Source: Ischnura elegans (lineage: Eukaryota > Arthropoda > Insecta > Odonata > Coenagrionidae). Taken from it: 64,000 bases of DNA. Below the pieces are notes generated by a model. That model did no database searches. It was not told the DNA's origin and was given only the letters and a program-made list of their open reading frames with translations. This document shows positions 11,710 through 23,700 of this stretch, in pieces. The translations under genes and the position numbers were made by a program. The stretch spans positions 60,653,585-60,717,584 of the forward strand of contig NC_060251.1 in NCBI RefSeq assembly GCF_921293095.1, read 5' to 3'. The stretch's first letter is position 1, and each line of letters starts with the position of its first letter.

Positions 11710-14700
11710 GTTAGTAAAGATTTCTGTGCTTACTCTGAGTCATTCTGTATCAGTGGTGCCGACTCCATGGGGCTTGAGGGGGCCCGAGCCCCCTCAAACA
11801 TTTGTTATGGGTGTGAGGAAAAAATGTGTCAGGCTTGTCGATTTTCCCTAGAGTGTCCAGATATCGACATTCTAGTTATAAGGGTTATAATGTTGATCAT
11901 ACGACGCTTCTAAAATGCTTAAAAAACTTAAAACTCACTACTTATAAAATTTCCCGGGGAAAGATCCCTGGTTTGGGCCCCCCTATATTTTTTATAAGTC
12001 GGCGTCCCTGTTCTGTATGCTACTTTTCATTAAATTATTGGTCTAATACTCTCAATTACAACTCAATCCTCAAAATATTGTCAATGGGAGGGGGCCACAT
12101 CTAACTTTAATCATTGTATATACTTATGTATTTCAAAATTCAATCACCACCAAAGGTACAACTCTGCATTGACCACCAACTTAAGTATCTATCGCCATTA
12201 AATTATTTCATTGGATTGAGAGTTCAGTAAATTTGAAAGAGTTAGAAATTTACACAACTCTATAATTCCAATCTAGAATTGATCCTGCTTAATTAATAAA
12301 AATTTTATGAATTGAATACAACTTTTTTGTCAGAGAAGAATTCAGAAAACTCAACCAAAAAAGATTTATAGTTGTTACTACTGAACAGTCTCAGCTTATA
12401 CAGGATAAAATAATTTAGGCTATGGCACATCTTCCTTATCCATTTTATCATTCATTACTCATCAATCCTCATCCTGATTCATTCCCTAGCATCTTTATTC
12501 CCCTAAGTATGCCCTGATATGAGTTGAACAGTTTGCAAACAATGCCAGTAGATTTGTGGGACTGAATAGCTTCCTTATTAAAATTAGAACAATATATTAT
12601 GTACCTACCTTTTCAAATCCCACAGGCAATTTAGTATATTAGCATATACTCCCCCTGAAATTCGTTCCTGGATCCACTTCTGCACAGTGATGGTCAGTGG
12701 CGCCGACTCCATGGGGCCTGAGGGGGCCCGAGCCCCCTCAAAGATTCTTTTGGGGGGGCGGAGCCCCCTCAATAATTCAAGAAAATAATTATGTTATATT
12801 ATGCTTTGTGAAATCACAAAAATATATTGGTAATTTTTATTTCCCATGTTTGACGATAATTACCTTTTAAAATAAATTCAACAATGTATTAAAACAAATA
12901 ATTATAAGGTTAAGCAGGTTAACTGAATCAGGTGGTGTGAATCATGATAGTGTTTCGGTGCTGCGACACACTTTCAATTTAACCTCTTCCCGGGGCAAGA
13001 CCTCGGATATGGGCCCCCCAATATTTTTTATAAGTCGGCGCCCCTGGTGATGGTAAGGGTAATCAAATATGTCTCTTCATAAACTAACACAGGGTTTTCA
13101 TCCCCTTATATCCCTTTTTCTTTGGAAATAAAAATAAATTTTTATTCATCAAGACTTCCTTTCCCAATGGAGCACACATGCTTAAGGAAAAATCTCCAAA
13201 TACAAGAATGAATGTATGATGTTTGGTAGCATAAAACAGCATAGGAGAAGATACCTTATGCTTAAGTTATTAAGAGAACAGTAAAAAGGACATTATCTGT
13301 GGTACAAAAATATTAACCTCCTAAAGAGAAACAACCGCAACTCAATACAACAAAATTACAAAAAAGAATGCATATTTAGTACGAATAGTTAAGGCAATAT
13401 CACTATGGTACAGCATCAGCGTGTTGGTTTCAATGATTTTCTTCTCCATCATCACAGGAGTCATGCCATTCTGAAGGTCCTCAGGGTGTTGAGGTGGCAC
13501 TTACAGGTCAGCAAAACCCTCACTACGTCTCTGTGGATCACTGCTCAAGGTAAAAGAAACAAAAATAGCTGTATTTGAAATTATTCAAAGTATTTTAAAG
13601 GTATTTAGGGACTTTTGTTTTTCTTAAATGTTATTAAGCACTTATTATACCATGGCTTTATTTCTTCTTCCTCCTTTTTTTGGATTCCATCCTCCTTTCA
13701 ATTTTTGTTTTCTGATGATTAGATTTAAAAAAAATATGTATTGCCTTCTTTCTCTATTGAAAATATTGAAGGCCAGCTATCATTCTAGTAAATGATAAGA
13801 AAACTATGTACTTATCCACCAATTTATTCTTGCGGTACAGCTAGTTTTGACACTGTGACGTCATCATCAGGTACTAAGGCTACAAACATAAAATACGTCC
13901 TTATATATTATGAAAAGGATGTGATTTCAGTTGGGGAGGAAGAAGGTAGTTGGAAGGGGTGGCTGGGAAAATCTCAACGAGGTGATTGGCATTGTGAGCG
14001 GTTGGTGAGAGTTGGAGAGGGGTGGGGTGTAGAAGAGCATTGGCTGGGAGTTACGGAGGATTATCAGTGACTAAGGTAATGACGGGTGTGTCCGTAGTAG
14101 TAGGGGGAGGGGAAGGATTATGGGTTGCTTGTTTTTCCGTGTCACAAAGGCTTTTAAGAGAGGGGAAAGGTTTTTAAATACAATGTCATTAAGCAGGGGA
14201 CGTTTCTTCATTAGTTTTCTAATCACCAACTCCTCTTTTTTGTCCATTCTTCCACCTTTTCCTTCCTGGTGTAGAATCCTTGGGATGAAATAACTGCTGT
14301 GGTTCTCTTCCCACAAGTGTTTTGCAAAGTGGGACTGGGAGAGGTTGCAAGTCCAGAAACTCCTTTTGTGCTCCTCTGCTCTCAGCCGGAAAAAGCGGCC
14401 TGTTTGTCCAACATAAGCAGCAGAGCACTCGTTACACTCTAATAAATAAATACCTGTGTTGTCCAATTGGTCACTTCTCTCTTTTGTGTCACTAAATATT
14501 CTTTTCAGGTTGTTGTTGTTATAAAAGGCATTCTTGAAAAGGTTTTTGGCAAACAGGTTGCTAACTTTCTGTGACAAAAAACCATAGTAAGGTAATCTAC
14601 ACCACACAAATTTATCAACCTTTGATTCCATTGGACTTAATAATATATCTTGTGCTCTTAGGGAGCGTTTGTTTATGAGCATTTTATCCACAAGTGTTCT

Positions 14701-17700
14701 GTTACACCCATTCACTGTTGCTATTGCTTTAATCGGATCCCCACAATTCCTTACCACCGCCACGGATTTTTGAATTTGCTATTTTTAGAAAAACCACCAC
14801 CAGGGATCATGTTATCCCCTCCGACTTCCGCCATCACATCTCTCAAAAGTTATCAACCATGAATGATCCACCATGAATGAAGAAATCTTGCAAGTCCCAC
14901 TAAAACCTTTATTCACTAGATGACATATTTTGGCAGCACAGGGATTTGTCACTTTCCCTGACTCGTACCAAACCCAATCCATTTTTTGGTACATATCATA
15001 GAAAAATTAACAAGAAGTTCTTTTCTTGAAACCATTTCAAGAGGACTCCAGCCCATTCCTCTCCTCAACCAATTCCACTTTCCCCTTGCCACTCCCTCTA
15101 CATCCAGAGAACAAAATACATCAGGAGGAAGATTCTAGGACCTCATCAACAGACCCAAGGACTATGCCATAAGGAAGGTCTTGACAACACCTTGAGCTCA
15201 TCCTTTCTCCTACCCTTACGTTAGGGTCCCCTGCAAATACCATTGCTCTAAACAAATGAAAGAAAAGAGCTTTGAACACACCCTTGAAAGTGATGTGAAA
15301 GCATAGAAATAAATGAGTCATGTAATAAATAGTATTTCAGTAGAAATTACAAGATCTCTTTCATTTATGATTTTACATACAATGTTTAACACTTGCCCAC
15401 TTTTCACCTCACAGAGATGGCACTAACAGGCGACAACAAAGCTACACTGGCAGAATGAATTCTGTGCAAGAGAGAGAAGTGCCATGTGACTCCAACAATC
15501 AGGTAGTTTCGAGAAGAGCTAATGACTGTATGGAAACTCGAACTAGAGCCTCACCAAGTTGTGAATCCGTATATCATGATGCTGTCTCGACTCCCCCAGA
15601 TGATGCACCCCTTATGAAGACAACCATTCGATTAACCATCACGGCAAAGGCAAAAAAACCACGTAAGTACTGATCAATTAACCATCACAAATAGTGGCAG
15701 CGATAAGGGCCTCGCAGACCCCGTGAGCCTTTAATTCATTTACATTTACACAAACATAGCTTGTATAGGGCTCCCACAAAAATTTTTGCAGGGGAGGAAG
15801 GGGGGCCTTAGTGCCGCCACTGACCACAGATATTCTGCGATTAAAATGAGTAACTACTAGTGATAAATTTGCATCAAGGAGTGCTAATTTTAATTCAATG
15901 GAAACAAGTGAGATAAGCCGTAATGTATTAGGCAGTGCATGTTCTCAACCAAAATTTACAAAATAGTTTCTTAAATTTAGCACAATTATTACAAAAAATA
16001 TATATGTATTTGACTATCCTCACACTAAAAGTGGTATTCGTATAAAAAAGAAAAGATTCTTTACATTGAATAGTTAAGCTTGCAATCTTTGGGGCTCAGG
16101 AGTCTGGAATTAAATCAGGATCAATACAATGTAGAGTCATCACAATCATTACTGTTGATCCCGAATATTATATAGTGGAAGACCTTATAATGCAGTCAGA
16201 ATTTATCTTCCCTAATACCTAACTTATAAAAATTTGAGTTCTTACAGTTGATCAAATATGTTCCACAAAAACTGGATAATCATCCTCATTGTTTCTTCAA
16301 TTAAAAATATGGAAATTTGGCTAACCCCTTTCAGAGCAAGTGTCACTCCCAGCAACATTGGAAATTTTTCCCCAAATCGAGGAATCACCCTGAGGGTCTC
16401 CTCTAAAATCTTTGTAATAATAAAATAATCATACCATAGTAATGGTATTTTTTGATCAATTTCTTAAATAAATTCTGTGTTATATAGAAAGGTATATTTT
16501 CTATGCTCAATAAAAATTTCTGAAAATTATTAGAAAAATTATGTATTTCAAAACAAATTTTTCAAAAGTTTCTCTTGAAAATAGCATAGCAATCTTCCCA
16601 TGAAGTTAGGTGACTATATAGAGCACTTAAAGGTTTAAACATTGCAACAATTTGTGTGCATAATTCATGCCTATTTCCCACATTATACAATACAGCAACA
16701 TGATGTATTTTTGTTAAGGGTCAGGTTGAAAATAAAAAGTGATAAAACTATTTATTATATCTTTTATATTCCACTCACTTAAAAGCACAAAATGTGGACA
16801 CCTTAGAGTCACATGAGTACACTATCGGTAACAAAAACACATACCACTATTCAAAACCACACACGGCTACCGATAAAAGACACCACTTAACGAAATCATA
16901 TAACCAGTGTTCATATGAGACATTGCTCTATAAAATCTTACAAAACAACATATATATATTATCAATTTTCATTTCTCACCATCATTCATCAGCTTGCCCA
17001 CCAAGGAACCCTTGCCCACCTGATAGACCTCAAGAGAGACAGCAGCAAACACCTTGCGAGAGACAGCAGCAAACACCTTGTCAGAGACAGCAGCAAACAC
17101 CCTGTAAATCTGGGAGGCCAGCTCCTCCTCCAGCTGGTGATAATCCAGAGGGAAGACTGGCTAGGTGTGCAGCAGAATCTGTCCTTCGCCTCATGTCAGC
17201 TCTTGAGAGACAAGGTGCATCCGACCGATCAGCTGAGATGGTACTCTCCCCAAGGGGAATAGTAGTCTGCATAAAGCCCACAGGACCAAGGCAAGACCAG
17301 CCCAGGCCAGAATGCCAGAGGTACCAACTTGATGCAGTTTAGATTTACTAATAAAGTAAAAGCTAATAGCAATTTTCCACAAATTCAAATTATTCATACA
17401 ATTTTTTACTTAACTATTATTATATTTATTTATATTTAAAATTCATTTATGTGTTAGAATATCACCAAATAATAATAATAATATAGTTATACCAAAATAT
17501 AATGGACTATCAAAATAATAGTAATAAAAATTTATTCATTTCAAGAGGTCACTAAAAATGCACACAGGAAAAAGCTGATGTCTTCTTTAGTAACACTTTA
17601 TGAATGCAATTCATACATTGAAGTACTGCAAGCAAAATTAAAATGGGAATCTGCAATAAAATTATACAAACATTTATGCAAGACAATCAATTAGGAGGTA

Positions 17701-20700
17701 AATGATTTTGTAGAGATAGATACTCTTTCAGTGACCGTTAACTTTTTGGAAAGGATACACTTGATATGAGCAGGAAGTGTATTCATATCTTTGTTGCTAA
17801 ATACACAGGACTCATCTGACAAAACGTATTGCAAAATATTCACTCATGAATTTATATATTTGCTCCTGTTCGGTGAATATATGTTGGTACATTGAAAGAG
17901 AGATGGATAAGCACAAGGAATGGGAATTGATGATGGGAAACGTTGTGATATTTTTGTTATGAGTTCCATCTACTAAAAATTTATACTCTCTGTTAAAGGT
18001 GGGGTGCTTGGGAGGTATGCGGATTGCCTCCTTTTTCTTTTTTTTAAGTTGCTTCATAGCTCATTGAGAATATGGATTGGAGCCAAATACGCAAGCTTCA
18101 TGCTAGTTCTTTCGCAGGATCTCCCACGATATAGAATACCAGTGGGATCTTGGAGCTAAATTATTCCTCTTTTCGCCGGAAAGGTACGGAATTTTGAGTT
18201 GCAGAATCCCCTAGAATTTTGCTTTGCGGGATGCTTGGGTGGTATGCGGGTAGCCTACATTGATATTTTTGTCGTCAATTTGCACGCGTCGGAAAACCAT
18301 AAATATCTATCAAAAAGTCTAATATATATTTCGTTTGGATAGTGCTAAAATATTAATTCATCGTTCTTTATTAACAGAAATTATGAAATGTATCCATATC
18401 GAAAAATTGAGGATCGCCCTTGGGCTGTCTCCAATGCATATGGATCGTGGGTAGTAGCCACAAGGGAAAACATTATATGTATTATCCTTGAGCCCGAAAA
18501 TAGGTAATGATGTTCCCATTTACACGAAACGTTTCAAGGTAAAGAAAATTTACTTAACCACCATAAACGTCCAAAGAAAGATTTTTACCTATCTATTAAA
18601 ATTAAAATTTATGATTTTAAGATAACTTTCATGCACCTGCCGTTATCTCGAATATCATTTTAGAAATTACATACCAGTCGAAGAAATTGAATCATATGTA
18701 TCGATTTGGGGTAAGTATTAGTAAACAATACATTATGGTCCCAGACAGCACAGAATCCTCCGTATCTAATTCATATGCAGATAGTATCCATTGACTACCG
18801 CTCCGTCGCGTTTCGTCAATGGATACTATCTGCATACAAATTAGATACGGAGGATTCTGTGCTGTCTGGGGTTGGATACCAAGTCTGCGATCTAAGGGAT
18901 AACACAAAAATGTTGGATGACAAGGTTAGTTCCACCTTGCTTTGATCGTGTCTTTAACTCTCACATTTCTTTGAGGATGTTCCGCGGCATGAAAGTTTTG
19001 TGGGATAGCGATGTTCTTACCACAGCCGAAGATCACGAGGAGAAGATCGATTTCTCAGAGATTCTGAAATGTAGGATCTTGAATTCGGCGCGTATTGGAC
19101 GCAATGAGTTTTATTTTTATTCACTTAGACTAACTTCGAAGGTAGGGGGGTCAATGCTCAAAGTCTTCAGTAAATTATGAATTTCTATCTTATCATGATC
19201 ACGTCGAAAGTCAATCCGCAGTTGATTTTTTTCTCGCTATAAATCTAACATTGTAAGAATTCTTTGACGTTAACGTAGACAGCGATTATTCATTTCAGTT
19301 GCTCATCGTCACTTGGAAAAGCATTGATGATTTGTGCGTATTTGGTCATTCTGCTCAGATAATAGATCAAGTTAATTTGTTACGGCCGTTTTACACAGGG
19401 CATGTAATTCCACAATCTGACGTCTGTACGACGGCGCAGTCAAAATTGTGTCGTGTATAATGCAATGAATTGCTAGAAGGTATTCGAGAATGCATGGAAA
19501 TGAGATGGCAAAATAGCCCCTGTTCTAATTCCGTTCGTACATTCTTGCATTTGCATGCCATTATGAGAAATGAATGTTATTCTAACCTGCGCAATTACGT
19601 GCCCCTTGTAAAACGGCTTTTACGTTGACCATGTTTCCATCCTGATTAATCCCGTTTTCTTATCGAAAATGGAAAAAAAACTCATTGATTGAATTGCTTC
19701 TCACTCTTCACATTTTAGACCCATGCACGAGATAGGTATGTAAGTATGGACAGTGTAAAAGCGGAGAAGGTAAATGGGAGATGGACTTATAGATAATTAT
19801 TTTGCTCCTATGTTCTTGACGTTGATTAAGACCAGTGGCATATCCAGGATAGGGACAAGGGGCAGCTAATTGGGAGGTAACCTCACAGCATTAGTGGGGG
19901 TTCAAACAACATTATCGGTCTATCTAGTGTAAAGTGGATGCCCAAAGGGGAGCAAAAGCCCCTTTTAGCCCCTTTCTGGATTGTAACATACCGAAAGGGT
20001 GTAAAATAGGCCCTAAGCTTATTTGTTTTTCAATTTGTTAAAATAGGTAAATATATGTAGGAAAATAGGACGAGATACTTTTGTACAAAGTGGCAACCTT
20101 CAAAAATTTTGATTTTAACTAGGGTGTGATTCAATCCAATGGGGGGCTATGTTATATAGCCCCCTTAAATACGCCACTGACTGGGATCATTTTGTTGATT
20201 ACATATCTCTGATGATTTCAGCTTAGAACAGTTCATAGACATAACATGGATGACTTCACTGATATGCTCTCCACCTTAATTGAAAACTTTAAAAACCAGA
20301 TGCTTGTCAAATTTTTAATCGCAGTTGGATTAGGGAATATTAGGAACTTTGATATGTTTGTCACCTGAGCTATAGTTAAAGAACCCTAGGGTAATGCTAA
20401 AAACTTAAATAAATGTCTTTGTACACTCAACTAATGGTTGAATTTTCAAAAACTCCTCAGGGGACCTGGACAAAATGCTGCTACACCTGATGACCGTGCG
20501 ACCAAACGATGCTGTAACAAAAATCAGCCGAGTCAGGGTATAACCTCAAATAATCCTGACTGCCCACCCCCATCTAATGATGGTCAGAAACTCAGACCAT
20601 GCTGTAAGGACTATCTTGCCAAATCTGGAAAAGGCTCCAGTCCCTGTGGGGATTCTGGACGACCTTCTCCATGTGCTGACAGACGAGAGACAGAAGTATG

Positions 20701-23700
20701 TGGAAAGGAATCTAGACCCTCTTCTCCATGTGCTGACAAAAGGAAAAAGGGAGTTTGTGGAAAGGAATCTGGATCCTCATCCCCATGTTCCGACAGAGGA
20801 AGATCAGGATCATTTCACAGGGAATCGAGACCATCTTCTCCAAACCCTTGTAAAAGAAAAACAGGATCATGTTCCAATGGAGATCATGATGGAGAGTGCC
20901 CTCGTTCGTGGCAATCTAGGGTACCATCTCCAGTAGATGATGACGACGATTGTTTAAGACGCTTCTGCGAAGAATTTCTTGCACGACAGCGCAGGGAATC
21001 GAGACCTTCTTCTCCAAACCCTGGTAAAAGAAAAACAGGATCATGTTCCAATGGAGATCATAATAGAGAGCGCCCTCGTTCACGGCAATCTAGGGTACCA
21101 TCTCCAGTAGATGATGACGATGATTGTTTAAGACGCTTCTGTGAAGAATTTCTTGCAAGACAGCGCAGGGAATCGAGACCTTCTCCAAACCCTGGTAAAA
21201 GAAAAACAGGATCATGTTCCAATGGAGATCATAATAGAGAGCGCCCTCGTTCACGGCAATCTAGGGTACCATCTCCAGTAGATGATGACGACGATTGTTT
21301 AAGACGGTTCTGTGAAGAATTTCTTGCAAGACAGCGCAGGGGTCGTGAACCCTCCACATGTAGTGAACATGATCAAAGCTCAAATTCATCCTGTGACGAA
21401 GATCCTCCACCAAGGAGAGGGCCATGTTCAAAAGGTGTTGGAATCCAGACAGAAGAAATAGAAGGCATTCCTCAGGATCCCTGTGAAGATGAAATATGCC
21501 CTCCTGACCTGTCATTGTGCACTTGTGAAGATGATTTTGAGCGAGATCAATTATGTGATGATGAACAAATTTCCCATTCATTTGTAACAGCTTCAGATCC
21601 AGACATAGAACCGTGTCCAAGGCCACAAGATGACTTCATGAATCCATTTCCTTGCCCATATTATCCGGCCTGTATAGAAGCTGCACGCCAGGGTTGGCCG
21701 GGGCCTAATTTTGGCCCACCCAACAATCAACCGCCTAACAACCAACCCCCCAATAACGGTCGACCATTTGGACCACCCAATGACCGCAGAGATTTTACCT
21801 ATGGAGAACCACCAGATTCAGGCTATGCAAGCTCTGGAGGAGACTTAAATTCACCATATTTCAGGAATTGTGTTCCTCAGCCACAAAATTTTCAACAACC
21901 AGGCACATACAACAGAATGCCCACAAGGTCTGGTAACATGCAGCCGATGGGTGGAGAAGGGATGGTGACATTTTCTAATGACAATCCACCATCTCATTAC
22001 CGTAATGACCAAGTATTTTATGATGGTGGCTTCCAGCAAACTTCCTGTGGTGTAAATGGGGGCTGGCAACAAAATCAAGCACATAGAAATTGCTGTTCCA
22101 GACAAAATTCTCCGAATCCGCACTTTTCATCAGATCCTAGACCAAACGAAAGAAATTTCTTTACAGGTGAAGGAAATTTCAACCAGAATAGTCATCACCA
22201 CAATTGCCAACCAAATTCCGGATCAAATTTCTCAGAAGTTGGAAGATATTATGACGTACATCAACCTCAGAGAAGACCCATGGAACCTGACAGCTCATCT
22301 CCAGACTTAAGAGGATGTCTGAATGAGATGAATTTCAATTTAGGAGAGGACCCCTGTGAAATAGCAACTTCATGTCGTCATGGTGATGGTGAGGGTTTAA
22401 GTCTGCAAAAAAAAGATTCGCTCTCACCTTTGACAGAAGAGATATCGAGACTAGGACAGATAGTGGATAGAATCGTAGATGTGGCTGGACCACTAACTGA
22501 CTATTTCATGAGGTGTTTCAATGAGGTTCCAGCACTGACAGCTCCACAGAATACCTCAGATACTCCATCTTTGCAAGAAATGAATGAAGGTTCTAGAAGG
22601 ACTAGCCAGATTGACTTCGAATGCAACCAAGGTAAACCGGGTAATGATGCTATTACGTCTAGGGCTTTCCAGGAGAAGCCCCAGACCTGCTCAGCTCAGA
22701 ACAGAGAGCCTCCAATCAGAAACCAAAGAGAAGCTTCTGACAGAAGATTGAAATCAAATTGCATATCTGGTCAGAAGGACAGCATCAATGAAGGACTAGA
22801 TGACATGAATTTTTGTGTACAGTTTTTGGAGAAGTTGAAAAATCAAACTAGCGATGTAAATGCCATGTTTGACCAAGATGGTTGGGAGACAGGAAGTCAA
22901 ATGATATTATGTGACTTCCCTGAAGATGCATGTCAAGGAAATGATGAGGGGTTTGCAAAATACCAAGGATATTCCAGTTTTTCTCAACAAAGGAATGGAG
23001 AACAGAATGACAGATGTTCAAGCCACAAACATGCATCAAATCAGAACTACGACATAAACAGAGGCAATTGTCAAGGTGCTGCTTCACCATGTAACTTCGA
23101 AAATGATTATCATTCAAGGTAAGTTGTAGAAGCTTGTCTTTCTCATCTATATAAGTTTATGTACATTGTTAGATAAAAATTAATAGGTACTGATGAGCTG
23201 TAATTAACAAATGATAAGAAATGAGAAAGGGGATCTTCAACTCCAGCCATTTAAATGTGTTAGATATGCTTGGTACACATTGAATTGGTCAACTGGTCAG
23301 GCTAGGATCTCAGCATATCATATAAATTGCAAAATATGAGCTCATCAATATAGTTTTCAAGAAGAGATCCATTTAGATGACAGGAAACCCTCTTCATAGC
23401 ATCAAAATATAGCTTTATTCCATGCTAAGGTGACAAATTTAAGTGATTTCAATGATGATGATTCCTTTAGTCTCTCTCTACAGCAGCTGTGCACATTTCA
23501 TACATGAAATTGATGAGCAGCACTTCAAAAAGGTTCCTTGTTCATCAAAAATCACTACAATAGACCCCCCTACAGCTTAACGATGGGTTCAACTTTAAAT
23601 GGATTTCACTCACGATCTGGGATGATTTTAAAAATTATCAAATTTTGACTAGTTTGACAATGTATTTATGGGTAATAATATTTTTAGTAATCATAATCCA

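Noticed and set aside
17034-17105. 24-nt repeats as a CRISPR-like array
   Set aside because: They are directly adjacent without spacers, encode ERQQQTPC in the gene A frame, and the genome is eukaryotic.
17321-17342. Stop codon at 17340-17342 as the end of a separate small gene at 16794
   Set aside because: The GT donor at 17321 and exact phase match to exon 5 make this an internal exon. The upstream part of that open frame is intron.
20577-20936. 119-codon second frame inside gene A exon 5
   Set aside because: Overlaps the 886-codon exon. It arises from the same tandem repeats read out of frame.
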